Source: an uncultured Erysipelotrichaceae bacterium (lineage in GTDB: Bacteria; Bacillota_I; Bacilli_A; Erysipelotrichales; Erysipelotrichaceae). Taken from it: 64,000 bases of DNA. The translations under genes and the position numbers were made by a program. The stretch is from NCBI GenBank assembly GCA_947167125.1, contig CAMVGT010000002.1:46685-110684 (forward strand), read 5' to 3'. Of this stretch, positions 1 through 10,005 are shown in pieces. The notes under the pieces are model-generated. The model worked only from the letters and a program-made list of their open reading frames with translations, made no database searches and was not told the origin of the DNA. How positions within the stretch are numbered: position 1 is the stretch's first letter; each line of letters starts with the position of its first letter.

Positions 1-272
1 TAGGTGAAGACAATCAGGTTGTCCGGATCGGATCTCTTGACGCCTGTCGCAACTGCCGGAGCACGTCCGTGGGCAGCTTCGATCATGTCGCAGCTGAAGT
101 AGTCATAAGCCATAACGGAGCAGCCTACCGGCGCGATGCCGACAGTCTTTCCTTCGATTCCCAGCTCGTCAATCGCTTCCGCGACCAGACGGTGCACAAT
201 ACCGTGTGTACAGCCGGGGCAGTAGTGAAGAGGAACATCAGTGAGTGATTTCGGCTTGTCAAATACGATCAT
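1..272 (-). CDS. 2-oxoacid:ferredoxin oxidoreductase, TPP-binding beta subunit (partial, runs off the left edge)
   Basis: Reverse-strand reading [90 protein letters not shown]; typical KorB/VorA-like N-terminus ([29 protein letters not shown]); next to alpha subunit. Confidence 0.88.
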   Translation of the reverse strand, partial: MIVFDKPKSLTDVPLHYCPGCTHGIVHRLVAEAIDELGIEGKTVGIAPVGCSVMAYDYFSCDMIEAAHGRAPAVATGVKRSDPDNLIVFT

Positions 273-273
273 C

Positions 274-1347
274 TTATTTTCCTCCCTTCTCATTGGCTTC
301 CACAATTGCCTGGTATACCTGATCCGGTGTCGGGATCATACCGCCGACACGGTAGCACAGGGATACAGGAACTCTGCACTTTGTCGCAAGCTGAACATCT
401 TCAATCATCTGGCCCATGGAGAGCTCGACGCTGATGATCTGCTTTGCATGATCCGCTGCCTTCGCGAATACTGCGGACGGGAACGGCCACAGTGTGACCG
501 GACGGATGAGACCGGCCTTGATGCCGTGGGCACGGGCTTCATTGACCGCGTTTCTGGAAACACGTGCAGCGATGCCGAATGCGGCGATGATGATATCAGC
601 GTCTTCGGTCAGGTATTCTTCCGCCATAGCTTCCGTCTGTGCAATCAGTTCATATTTCTTGTAGCGCTCGATATTTGTCTTTTCCAGAAGTTCCGGATTC
701 AGATAGAGCGAGTTGATGACATTGTGTTCTCTTGCCATCTTTGTGCCGGTTGTAGCCCAGGGCTTTGCCGGCTGTTCCTTAATATCAAAGTCAAAGGATA
801 CCGGTTCCATCATCTGGCCGATGGTTCCGTCTGCCAGAATCATGGAAGTCATGCGGTACTGGTCCGCAAGTTCGAATCCTTTGATTGTCAGCTGCGCCAT
901 TTCCTGAACGGAGCTCGGTGCCAGAACGATCATGTGGTAATCGCCGTGTCCGCCGCCTCTTGTCGCCTGGAAATAGTCGGACTGGGACGGCTGGATACCG
1001 CCAAGACCGGGTCCGCCTCTCTGTGCGTTGACAACCAGTGCGGGCAGATCCGCACCGGCAAGGTAGGACAGTCCTTCACTCTTTAAGGAGATACCGGGAC
1101 TGGAGGAGGATGTCATAACGCGCTTGCCTGCGGAAGCGACGCCGTAAACCATGTTGATGGCAGCGATTTCGCTTTCAGCCTGCAGGAAGGTTCCCCCGAT
1201 CTTCGGCATTCTCTTCGCCATGTAGGCAGCGATTTCAGTCTGCGGGGTGATCGGATAGCCGAAGTAATGGCGGCATCCTGCCTGAATCGCAGCTTCCGCA
1301 ATCGCTTCGTTGCCTTTCATCAATACTTTTTCAGCCACTTCATTCAC
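274..1347 (-). CDS. vorB: 2-oxoacid:ferredoxin oxidoreductase alpha subunit (VorB/KorA-like)
   Basis: [44 protein letters not shown]... [50 protein letters not shown]; family motifs. Confidence 0.88.
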   Translation of the reverse strand: MNEVAEKVLMKGNEAIAEAAIQAGCRHYFGYPITPQTEIAAYMAKRMPKIGGTFLQAESEIAAINMVYGVASAGKRVMTSSSSPGISLKSEGLSYLAGADLPALVVNAQRGGPGLGGIQPSQSDYFQATRGGGHGDYHMIVLAPSSVQEMAQLTIKGFELADQYRMTSMILADGTIGQMMEPVSFDFDIKEQPAKPWATTGTKMAREHNVINSLYLNPELLEKTNIERYKKYELIAQTEAMAEEYLTEDADIIIAAFGIAARVSRNAVNEARAHGIKAGLIRPVTLWPFPSAVFAKAADHAKQIISVELSMGQMIEDVQLATKCRVPVSLCYRVGGMIPTPDQVYQAIVEANEKGGK

Positions 1348-1350
1348 CTT

Positions 1351-1557
1351 TTACCTTTCCACTGTGATAATGCAGTCCGGGCACATAATCGCGCATGATG
1401 TGCAGCCGATGCACGCATCTTTGTCCGTGCATTCCGCCGGATGATGTCCCTTCTTGTTGATCTTGTCTTTGGACAGCTGAAGGATTCCTTTCGGGCAGGC
1501 GTCGACGCAAAGACCGCAGCCCTTGCACTCATCTTCCCTGAACGTTACTTTCGCCAT
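1351..1557 (-). CDS. 2x[4Fe-4S] ferredoxin / oxidoreductase delta subunit
   Basis: MAKVTFREDECKGCGLCVDACPKGILQL...CIGCTSCAIMCPDCII: two CxxCxxCxxxCP clusters; start taken at MAKV inside the longer ORF. Confidence 0.88.
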   Translation of the reverse strand: MAKVTFREDECKGCGLCVDACPKGILQLSKDKINKKGHHPAECTDKDACIGCTSCAIMCPDCIITVER

Positions 1558-1606
1558 AGTTTTCTCTTTCCTTTCCTCTTTATATGAATCCTGGATTTCA
1601 CTGTGA

Positions 1607-2272
1607 TCAGTCAACCGGACGCTTCTGCAGCTTCATCGCAAACAGATTGTCGATTTTCCCCTTCAGTTCGTCATAGAACTTTTCTTCAACCGAAGTCAGT
1701 ACCAGGGGAAGTCCGGTCAGTTCAGAAACTTCTTTCGCATAATCAAGCGAACCGAGAATGCATTCCGCATCCGTTCCCGAACCAAGATTGGAATTGTTGA
1801 TGATTCCGGTGAATTTGAGACGTCCTGCCTCTTCGATTTCCTGCATCACTTCCGCAACGCTTTGAGCATCGGGAGTCAGGGGTCTGTATTTGTTGATCAC
1901 CAGAAACATGTCGTAGTTGTTTTCTTCCGCGATTCTGCGGGAAAGTCTGCCGAGCGCCAGTGCGCCGCGGTCATCGCCGCCGACATCGATGATGCTGTAA
2001 AGACGTTCATCATCGACAATCGCATACATATCCTGCGGCAGTGCCGGGATATCAAGACTGGAGTTGGCGTAGGGTGAAACAATCAGCCGGATTCCCGCAG
2101 CCTCAAGTTCATTCTTAGAATCAAGGGTACGGAAATAGGGGTTGACGATATCAAGATCGGCAATGGCTGTATGCTCATGTTCCTTTTTGAGTTCCATTGC
2201 CATATTGACCGCGATATTTGTCTTGCCGCTGCCGTAATGGCCGGCCAGAAGCGTGATTCTCTTATAATTCAT
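1607..2272 (-). CDS. P-loop ATPase (CobQ/MinD-like) associated with the oxidoreductase operon
   Basis: MNYKRITLLAGHYGSGKTNIAVNMAMELKKEHEHTAIADLDIVNPYFRT; GHYGSGKT Walker A; start overlaps the stop of the upstream gene. Confidence 0.75.
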   Translation of the reverse strand: MNYKRITLLAGHYGSGKTNIAVNMAMELKKEHEHTAIADLDIVNPYFRTLDSKNELEAAGIRLIVSPYANSSLDIPALPQDMYAIVDDERLYSIIDVGGDDRGALALGRLSRRIAEENNYDMFLVINKYRPLTPDAQSVAEVMQEIEEAGRLKFTGIINNSNLGSGTDAECILGSLDYAKEVSELTGLPLVLTSVEEKFYDELKGKIDNLFAMKLQKRPVD

Positions 2273-4556
2273 TTCTCTTGATCTTTCCGCTAACCGTCTT
2301 GGGCAGCTCATCCCGGAACACGACGGCTCTCGGATATTTATAAGGAGCGGTCCTTGACTTGACGTAATTCTGGATTTCCTTGACCAGTGCATCATCGCCC
2401 TGCTTGCCGCTTACAAGAACGATCGAAGCCTTGACGATCTGTCCGCGCACTTCATCGGGCATTGCGCTGACACCGCACTCAAGTACATAAGGAAGTTCCA
2501 TGATAATGCTTTCGATCTCGAACGGGCCGATGCGGTAGCCGGAGGATTTGATGACATCATCCTTGCGTCCGACATACCAGTAGAATCCGTCTTCATCCTT
2601 CCATGCCATATCGCCGGTGTGGTAGAGACCGTCGCACCATGTCGACTTTGTCTCCTCCTCATCCTTGTAGTAGCATACCGCAAGTCCGGGAGGAAGGCCG
2701 TTTTTGATATTCACAACAATTTCACCTGTTTCGCCGACCGGAACCGGGACATTGTTGTTATCCACCAGGCTGACATCATAGATCGGTGCCGGTTTGCCCA
2801 TCGAACCGATCTTATGCGGTGCGCCGACCAGGTTGCCGATGATCATCGTGGATTCGGACTGGCCGAAGCCTTCCATGATTCTTAAGCCTGTCGCTTTTTC
2901 AAACTGCCGGTAAACTTCCGGATTGAGCGCTTCGCCAGCGGTTGTCATATGCTTGACGGAGGAGAAGTCATATTTGGAAATATCCTGCTTGATCATCATT
3001 CTGAGCATTGTAGGAGGTGCACAGAACGATGTGATGTGGTATTTGGCGAACATCGGCAGAATGTCTGCCGCATCGAAGCGGTCAAAGTCATAAACGAATA
3101 CAGCGCCTTCCGCAAGCCACTGTCCGTAGAGCTTGCCCCACATTGCCTTCGCCCATCCGGTATCGGAAATGGTGAAGTGAAGGCCCTTTGTATCGACTGT
3201 ATGCCAGTATCTTGCCGTATGGAAATGTCCGAGCGGATAGCGGTAGTTATGAGCCGCAATCTTGGGATATCCGGAAGTTCCGGATGTGAAATACATTAAC
3301 ATCAGATCATCGCCGCACGGGGAATCTTCTTTTCTGTCAAAGTGGGAGCTGTACATCGGATAGTCTTCATCGAAGTTTCTCCATCCTTCTCTTTCACCGT
3401 TGACAATCAGCTTGTATTTCATGCCGTCATACTTTTCGCATGCAAGATCGACCTGATGGGCAACATCATCATCGGATGTGCAGATGATCGCGCTGACGCC
3501 CGCCTTTTCAAAGCGGTAGGTCAGATCGTGCTCCTGCAGCTGGCATGTCGCCGGAATCGCGATTGCCCCAAGCTTGTTGAGACCGAGAATCGCGAACCAG
3601 AACTGGTAATGGCGCTTGAGGATCAACATGACCCTGTCGCCGCGCTTGATGCCGATGGACTTGAAATAGTTTGCACACTGGGAAGAAGCACGCTTGATGT
3701 CACGGAATGTGAATCTGCGTTCTGTCTTATCCTTTGATATATGCAGCATCGCCAGCTTGTCGGGATCGCGCTTTGCGATCGCGTCGACCAGATCAAACGC
3801 GAAGTTGAAATGATCAATGTCATGGAATTTGATGGAAGTCGGTGTTCCGTTGTCATTTTCCTCAACATCGATATATTTCTTCCAGATTCTGTTTTCCTTT
3901 TTCGGATCTTCGATCTGGGCGCGTGTTTCCTGAATGATCGGTGCCGCCGCGAGTTCGGGAATCGGCTCGCCGGCCGGATTCAGGACGATTGCGTAGAAGA
4001 TGCAGTCCTTTCCGCCGACGGCAATCATGCCGTGCGGTGTTTCGGAATTGTAGTAGATGCTGTCGCCGGGACCCAGCACTTCACTGTGTTCGCCGACCTG
4101 CACCTTGAGGTAGCCTTCAATGACAATATCGCACTCCTGACCGTCATGGCTGGTCAGTTCGATGTCTTTGGACTGGGCGGATTCATCATAGACGCTTCTG
4201 ACATAAAGCGGTTCCGCAATTCGGTTCTGGAAAGCATAAGCCAGATTGTAGTAAGTCATGCCATGCGCCTGCGAAACTCTCTGGGCGCTGCCGGCTCTTG
4301 TCAGTGCGTAGGACTGCAGAGTCGGGCTGTAGCCTTCGATAATATCGGTTACGTTGACGCGGCATTTCAGAGCACACCGGTAAATGAATGTGAAGTTGAG
4401 ATCCTGTCTGCCTTCCTCGCAGGCCAGATATTCTTCTTCACTGACACCGACACTCTGCGCCATTTCCAGCGGTGTAAAGCCTTCCGCTTCACGCAGTTCG
4501 CGGATTCGTGCGGCCATTTCCTGGATCTTATAATCAAGTCCTGTAATCTGTTCCAT
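2262..4556 (-). CDS. XRE-HTH + cupin + AMP-dependent acyl-CoA synthetase fusion (764 aa), paralog 1
   Basis: N-term HTH (IRELREAEGFTPLEMAQSVGVSEEEYLACEEGRQ), cupin (GPGDSIYYNSETPHGMIAV), then AMP-ligase motifs YFTSGTSGYPK, EGFGQSES, KTVSGKIKRNEL. Confidence 0.9.
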   Translation of the reverse strand: MEQITGLDYKIQEMAARIRELREAEGFTPLEMAQSVGVSEEEYLACEEGRQDLNFTFIYRCALKCRVNVTDIIEGYSPTLQSYALTRAGSAQRVSQAHGMTYYNLAYAFQNRIAEPLYVRSVYDESAQSKDIELTSHDGQECDIVIEGYLKVQVGEHSEVLGPGDSIYYNSETPHGMIAVGGKDCIFYAIVLNPAGEPIPELAAAPIIQETRAQIEDPKKENRIWKKYIDVEENDNGTPTSIKFHDIDHFNFAFDLVDAIAKRDPDKLAMLHISKDKTERRFTFRDIKRASSQCANYFKSIGIKRGDRVMLILKRHYQFWFAILGLNKLGAIAIPATCQLQEHDLTYRFEKAGVSAIICTSDDDVAHQVDLACEKYDGMKYKLIVNGEREGWRNFDEDYPMYSSHFDRKEDSPCGDDLMLMYFTSGTSGYPKIAAHNYRYPLGHFHTARYWHTVDTKGLHFTISDTGWAKAMWGKLYGQWLAEGAVFVYDFDRFDAADILPMFAKYHITSFCAPPTMLRMMIKQDISKYDFSSVKHMTTAGEALNPEVYRQFEKATGLRIMEGFGQSESTMIIGNLVGAPHKIGSMGKPAPIYDVSLVDNNNVPVPVGETGEIVVNIKNGLPPGLAVCYYKDEEETKSTWCDGLYHTGDMAWKDEDGFYWYVGRKDDVIKSSGYRIGPFEIESIIMELPYVLECGVSAMPDEVRGQIVKASIVLVSGKQGDDALVKEIQNYVKSRTAPYKYPRAVVFRDELPKTVSGKIKRNEL

Positions 4557-4591
4557 AGGTCGTCTCCTCTTAACAAGCTGTGCAAATAAAG

Positions 4592-4805
4592 AAAGGGCAT
4601 CCTCATATGTAAGGACGCCCTGAGCGTGGTACCACCTTGCTTGCTTCTCAAATACGTAACGTGTATGAACGGTTTCTCTTACTGCAATGTTCAGAGTAAC
4701 TAGCTCCGGGACGACTTCATTTCCCCTGTCCGCCTGCTTTCACCAAACGCAGGCTCTCTGTCAGATCCAGTCAGGAAATTACTCCTCCCCTTCGTCGCTT
4801 GCTAA
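4592..4805 (-). promoter_or_regulatory. T-box leader 1; apparent specifier GTC (Val)
   Basis: Reverse strand has AGAGAGCCTGCGTTTGGTGAAAGCAGGC (stem I apex), GGTGGTACCACGC T-box sequence, terminator GGGCGTCC-N10-GGATGCCC-TTTCTTT; specifier-loop-like AGTA / TGAA-GTC-G. Confidence 0.9.
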
Positions 4806-4908
4806 GAATTATAACAAATACCGCCGATTTAACAATGTTTTCATGAATGATTCAACCGTTTTCAGAAAGATTTTTACATCTATTTATGAAAACTTTTTCA
4901 TTGCTTTC

Positions 4909-7170
4909 TTAAAGCTTGTTGCGCTGAATCTTGCCGCTGATTGTCTTGGGAAGATGATCGCGGAAGACAACGATACGGGGGTATTTGTAAGGCGCCGTAT
5001 TCTGTTTTACGTAGTTCTGGATTTCCTTTTTCAGCTCTTCGGTCGGCTCAACGCCTTTCACCAGAACAATGCTTGCCTTGACAACCTGGCCGCGGACTTC
5101 ATCCGGTTCGGCCGAAACGCCGCATTCAAGAACATACGGAAGTTCCATGATGACACTTTCGATCTCGAACGGGCCGATGCGGTAGCCGGAGGATTTGATG
5201 ACATCATCCACACGTCCGACATACCAATAGAATCCGTCTTCATCACGCCATGCTTCATCGCCGGTATGATAATAGCCGTCATGCCATACCGACTTTGTAG
5301 CATCTTCATTGCGGTAGTAGCCTTTGAAGAGTCCGCACGGCACGTGATCCTTTGTGCTGATGACAATTTCGCCCGGTTCGCCATCCGGTACCGGATTGCC
5401 GTCTCTGTCCAGCAGCTGGATATCATAGAGCGGCGTCGGCTTACCCATGGAGCCGAGCTTGACCGTGCTGCCGAGCAGGTTTGCGATTGCCAGCGTGCAT
5501 TCGGTCTGGCCGAAGCCTTCCATGATATGCAGGCCGGTTGCCTTTTCAAACTGACGGTAGACTTCCGGATTGAGCGCTTCGCCCGCGGTTGTCATATGGA
5601 CAACGGAGGACAGATCGTATTTGGAAATGTCTTCCTTGATTAACATACGCAGGATGGTGGGCGGTGCGCAGAATGTTGTGATGTGATATTTCGCGAACAT
5701 CGGAAGGATGTCTGCAGCTTTGAAACGGTCGAAGTCATAGGTGAAGACTGCGCCTTCCTGCAGCCACTGTCCGTACAGCTTGCCCCACAATGCCTTTCCC
5801 CATCCGGTATCGGAAATGGTGAAGTGCAGACCCTGGTCGCTGACGCCGTGCCAGTATCTGGCAGTAATATAATGACCCAGTGCGTATTTGCAGGAATGTT
5901 CGGCAATCTTGGGATAGCCGGTTGTGCCGGATGTGAAGAACATCAGCTGTGTATCATCTCCGCACGGTGTATCCGCAGTTCTTGCGAATCTTGTGCTGTA
6001 GAGCTTGTATTCATCATCGAAGTCCTGCCATCCTTCACGGTTTCCGCCGACAAGAATCCTTGTCTTAAGGGTGCCGCATCTGCTCTGGGCGATATCTACC
6101 TGGTTAGGCACATCGTCTTCGCATGTCGCCACAATCGCGGTGACGCCGGCGGACAGGAAGCGGTATTCAAAGTCATGCGCCTGCAGCTGGCTGGTTGCCG
6201 GAATCGCAATCGCGCCGAGCTTATGCAGTGCCAGGAATGTGAACCAGAACTGGTAATGGCGTTTCAGAACAACCATGACACGGTCGCCCTTGCGGATGCC
6301 GAGCGCCTTGAAGTAGTTGGCGCACTGTCCGGAAGCTCTCTGCATGTCACGGAATGTGAAGCGGCGTTCCACCATATTCTTATCAATATGGATCATCGCA
6401 AGCTTTTCCGGATCCTTTTTCGCAATCGCGTCAACGACATCGAATGCGAAATTGAAGCGGTCTTCATTCTTGAAATGAATCTCTTTGAGTGTTCCGTCCG
6501 CATCCTCAACTGTTTCGACAAAGTTTTCGCATACAAGCGGATGTCTGTCTTTGGAAGGAATGAATGTGTTGCGGATCAGGGTTTCCTGGGATGAAGTGCC
6601 GGAGATGACAATTGCCAGGAACAGACAGTCTCTGCCATCCACCGCGATCATGCCGTGGGGCGTGGAACTGTTATAGAAAATGCTGTCGCCTTCGCTGAGA
6701 TATTCGATATTGTCGCCGACCTGCACTTTCATGCGTCCGCTGATGACAAAGTCGAATTCCTGACCGGCGTGTCTTGTCAGATGGATCGGCTTGTCCTGCA
6801 GTTCAGGCTCATATTCATAATGAACATAGTACGGCTCCGCGAGCTTGTTGCGGAACATCGGCGCCATGTTCTGGATTTCGATGCCGTCTTCCTTGATGGA
6901 ATTCTGCAGATGTCCCTTGCGGGTGATGGTGTAGGAGGAAAGGTTGGCACTTCTTCCTTCAAGAAGGTCGCTCATGCCGACGCCGAAAGTCAGAGCACAT
7001 TTGTGAATGAAGGTAAAAGGCATATCCGCCTTTCCGCTTTCATACTCCTGATACTGCTGCGGAGTTACCTCTGTCTTTACGGCCATTTCTTCAATGCTGT
7101 AGCCGGAAATCTCACGCAGTTCGTGGATTCGAAGCGCAGTTTCCATCAGATCGTTTTCAACTTTTTGCAT
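4909..7170 (-). CDS. XRE-HTH + cupin + AMP-dependent acyl-CoA synthetase fusion (753 aa), paralog 2
   Basis: Same architecture as paralog 1: IHELREISGYSIEEMAVKTEVTPQQYQEYESG, cupin SEGDSIFYNSSTPHGMIAV, FFTSGTTGYPK, EGFGQTECT, KTISGKIQRNKL. Confidence 0.9.
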   Translation of the reverse strand: MQKVENDLMETALRIHELREISGYSIEEMAVKTEVTPQQYQEYESGKADMPFTFIHKCALTFGVGMSDLLEGRSANLSSYTITRKGHLQNSIKEDGIEIQNMAPMFRNKLAEPYYVHYEYEPELQDKPIHLTRHAGQEFDFVISGRMKVQVGDNIEYLSEGDSIFYNSSTPHGMIAVDGRDCLFLAIVISGTSSQETLIRNTFIPSKDRHPLVCENFVETVEDADGTLKEIHFKNEDRFNFAFDVVDAIAKKDPEKLAMIHIDKNMVERRFTFRDMQRASGQCANYFKALGIRKGDRVMVVLKRHYQFWFTFLALHKLGAIAIPATSQLQAHDFEYRFLSAGVTAIVATCEDDVPNQVDIAQSRCGTLKTRILVGGNREGWQDFDDEYKLYSTRFARTADTPCGDDTQLMFFTSGTTGYPKIAEHSCKYALGHYITARYWHGVSDQGLHFTISDTGWGKALWGKLYGQWLQEGAVFTYDFDRFKAADILPMFAKYHITTFCAPPTILRMLIKEDISKYDLSSVVHMTTAGEALNPEVYRQFEKATGLHIMEGFGQTECTLAIANLLGSTVKLGSMGKPTPLYDIQLLDRDGNPVPDGEPGEIVISTKDHVPCGLFKGYYRNEDATKSVWHDGYYHTGDEAWRDEDGFYWYVGRVDDVIKSSGYRIGPFEIESVIMELPYVLECGVSAEPDEVRGQVVKASIVLVKGVEPTEELKKEIQNYVKQNTAPYKYPRIVVFRDHLPKTISGKIQRNKL

Positions 7171-7212
7171 GTTTCATGCCTCCGTCTGTTTTTGACTGAG
7201 ATCCGGTGCATA

Positions 7213-7485
7213 AAATAAAACACCCGTCTCAATCTGCTTGAGACGAGTGTATAAATTCACCCGCGGTACCACTCAAATTGCCGTAAAAATACAGCCGCTC
7301 ATCAGGATCCAACAATCCCTAAGTCTGTAACGGGACTTCCCGGGATATATCTACTTGTTTCCGTTCGTATATCCAGCTCAGAAGTGATGGTCTTTACGGA
7401 TGTCTGCTGCCGGTTTTCACCGCCCACCGGCTCTCTGTGAAGCTTCCAATCCTAACGTCTTCATCGCAGCTTTTTTCGTTTGCTG
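7213..7485 (-). promoter_or_regulatory. T-box leader 2; apparent specifier ATC (Ile)
   Basis: Reverse strand: AGAGAGCCGGTGGGCGGTGAAAACCGGC, ...ACC-ATC-ACTTCTGAGCTGG, GAGTGGTACCGCGG, terminator ACACTCGTCTCAA-GCAG-ATTGAGACGGGTGTTTTATTTT. Confidence 0.93.
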
Positions 7486-7533
7486 AGTAAGATGATACCA
7501 TCTGTCACTTTTGCATGTCAACACTTTTAAGCG

Positions 7534-10005
7534 TTAAAGTCCGTAACGTTTTACAGCATCTTCGCGCATCTTGTATTTGAGGATTTTTCCGGCCGCGTTC
7601 ATCGGGAAGCTGTCGGTAAATTCGATATACTTCGGAACCTTATGACGGGCCAGACGGCCGACGATATATTCCCTCATTTCCTCAACAGAAACCGAATCCT
7701 TTTCCTTGAGGATAATCATTGCGAGGGCTTCTTCGCCATAGCGCTTGTCCGGAACGCCGATAACCTGAACATCGCGCACAGCCGGATGGGTATAAATGAA
7801 CTCTTCGATTTCCTTGGGATAGATATTTTCACCGCCGCGGATAATCATGTCCTTTAATCTGCCGGTGATCTTGTAATTGCCTTCCTCATCCTTGCAGGCG
7901 ATATCGCCGGAATGCAGCCAGCCTTCCGCGTCCACGGTTTCTTCCGTCGCGTCCGGCATCTTGTAATAGCCCTTCATCGTATTGTATCCGCGTGAGCAGA
8001 ATTCGCCGTTCACGCCGGGCCCGACTTCCTCGCCGGTTTCCGGATCGATGATCTTGCACTGCACATGCGGGAATGCGTAGCCGACGGTTTCCGTGCGGAC
8101 TTCCAGCGAATCGGTCCATGCGGACATTGTGGAACCCGGTGAGGATTCAGTCTGGCCATAGACGCTGACAATGCCGGTCATATGCATTTCATCAGGATCC
8201 GCGGCTCTTTTCATGAGCTCCGGCGGACAGCCTGAGCCGGCCATGATGCCGGTGCGCATATAGGAGAAATCCGTGCTTCTGTAATTAGGATGATTGAACA
8301 TCGCGATAAACATTGTCGGAACGCCGTTGAAGCATGTGATTCTTTCCTGGTTGATGCAGGCAAGGGATGCCTTGGCTGAGAAATAAGGCATCGGCGACAT
8401 CGTAGTGCCGTGTGTGACGGAAGCCGTCATTGAAAGCACCATGCCGAAACAATGGAACATCGGAACCTGGATCATCATGCGGTCGGCAGTGGAAAGTCCC
8501 ATTCTGTCACCGATACATTTTCCGTTGTTTACAACATTGTAATGCGTTAACATGACGCCCTTCGGGAATCCGGTTGTGCCGGATGTATACTGCATGTTGC
8601 AGACATCATCCGGTCTGACCTTCGAAGCCATGTAGGCAATCTGCTGCCGCGGAACCATCGGAGCCCGTGCCATTGCTTCATCGAATGTCAGTGAGCCTTT
8701 CTGGCGGAACCCGACAGTGATGACATTGCGTAAAAACGGCAGTCTCTTGCAGTGCAGCGGCTGACCTGCTTCGCTCTGGGCAATCTCCGGACAGATTTCA
8801 TTGATAATTTCCCGGTAATTGGAATCCAGAGCGGATTCGATCATGACCAGGGTATGGGTATCGGACTGACGGAACAGATATTCCGCCTCATGAATCTTAT
8901 ATGCTGTATTGACGGTAACCAGAACCGCGCCGATTTTGGTTGTCGCCCAGAATGTGATATACCATGCCGGCACATTGGTTGCCCAGACCGCGACCTTGGA
9001 TCCGGCACGTACGCCTAACGATACAAGCGCTCTTGCAAAGTTGTCCACATCTTCGCGGAATTCTTCGTAGGTTCTTGTATAGTCGAGCGTTGTATAGCGG
9101 AATGCATACTGATCGGGGAATTCTTCGACAAGGCGGTCAAGCACCTGCGGGAAAGTCAGATCGATCAGTTCATCCTTTTTCCAGATATATTCTCCGGTTC
9201 CGTCATGATTCAGATACAGATGGGAACGCTTTGCATGAGAACGCTCAAAGCGCTTCATGTAGTTTAAATAATGCGGGAAGATGAATTCATAATCCTGCAC
9301 ATCCTTGACCCATTCCGGCTTCCATTCCAGGGAAATGAATCCGTCATAGTCAATGGATGCCAGAGCGCGCATCATTTTTTCAACCGGCAGAACGCCTTCG
9401 CCCATGATGGTGTATCTGCCTTCATCATCGAAGTCGCGGATATGGACAAGCTTGACATAGCCGCCGAGGTTTTTGATTGTGGTGTCAGGAGTTTCATCAT
9501 GATCCTTGAACGGATGATGCATGTCCCATAAAACACCGAGCGAATCATCTGCGAATTCATCCAGCAGATTCTTTAAACGTTCCGTATCGACATAGATGCC
9601 TCTGGTTTTGATCAGGAACGTGACATGATGCTTTTTGGCTTCCGCAAGAATTGCCCTGACATGTTCGCGGACAAGCGGTTCATTGTCTGTCATCGCTTCC
9701 GCAGCCGTAAAGGCAACGCCCATCGCCCCTGCCATTCTGACCGTCTTCAGCATTGTTTCCAGGGATTCTTCCTTTCCTAAATCAAGGGAAGTATCCAGAT
9801 TCGGAATTTCAATGCCGCCATCGCGCAGAGAGCGCATGGTAGCCATCATCGCATAGGGATCCAGCGGTCCGCCCTTATCGCTGTAGGCAGGAAATTTGTA
9901 ATAGTCATACAGTTCAAAACCGGCGAACTGCATATCTTCCGCAGTCTGAACAAATTCAGAAAATGTCAGAGCTGACCAGCCGCGGGTTGAAAACGAGAGC
10001 TTCAT
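7534..10005 (-). CDS. Fusion of N-terminal sugar-phosphate isomerase/epimerase-like TIM barrel with acyl-CoA synthetase (823 aa)
   Basis: N-term MKLSFSTRGWSALTFSEFVQTAEDMQFAGFELYDYYKF...LWDMHHPFKDHDET...FISLEWKPEW (AP-endonuclease/xylose-isomerase-like barrel); C-term QYTSGTTGFPKGVMLTH, YGQTESSPGS, GRLKDMIIRGGENIYPKEIE, AAGKILKYKMR. Confidence 0.88.
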   Translation of the reverse strand: MKLSFSTRGWSALTFSEFVQTAEDMQFAGFELYDYYKFPAYSDKGGPLDPYAMMATMRSLRDGGIEIPNLDTSLDLGKEESLETMLKTVRMAGAMGVAFTAAEAMTDNEPLVREHVRAILAEAKKHHVTFLIKTRGIYVDTERLKNLLDEFADDSLGVLWDMHHPFKDHDETPDTTIKNLGGYVKLVHIRDFDDEGRYTIMGEGVLPVEKMMRALASIDYDGFISLEWKPEWVKDVQDYEFIFPHYLNYMKRFERSHAKRSHLYLNHDGTGEYIWKKDELIDLTFPQVLDRLVEEFPDQYAFRYTTLDYTRTYEEFREDVDNFARALVSLGVRAGSKVAVWATNVPAWYITFWATTKIGAVLVTVNTAYKIHEAEYLFRQSDTHTLVMIESALDSNYREIINEICPEIAQSEAGQPLHCKRLPFLRNVITVGFRQKGSLTFDEAMARAPMVPRQQIAYMASKVRPDDVCNMQYTSGTTGFPKGVMLTHYNVVNNGKCIGDRMGLSTADRMMIQVPMFHCFGMVLSMTASVTHGTTMSPMPYFSAKASLACINQERITCFNGVPTMFIAMFNHPNYRSTDFSYMRTGIMAGSGCPPELMKRAADPDEMHMTGIVSVYGQTESSPGSTMSAWTDSLEVRTETVGYAFPHVQCKIIDPETGEEVGPGVNGEFCSRGYNTMKGYYKMPDATEETVDAEGWLHSGDIACKDEEGNYKITGRLKDMIIRGGENIYPKEIEEFIYTHPAVRDVQVIGVPDKRYGEEALAMIILKEKDSVSVEEMREYIVGRLARHKVPKYIEFTDSFPMNAAGKILKYKMREDAVKRYGL

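Noticed and set aside
241-1086. Long + strand ORF (281 aa) and similar antisense ORFs such as 3741-4589, 5683-6594, 21421-22407, 32522-33748, 36877-38223
   Set aside because: They lie antisense to clear conserved CDSs, show no family signature, and are expected shadow ORFs in high-codon-bias genes.
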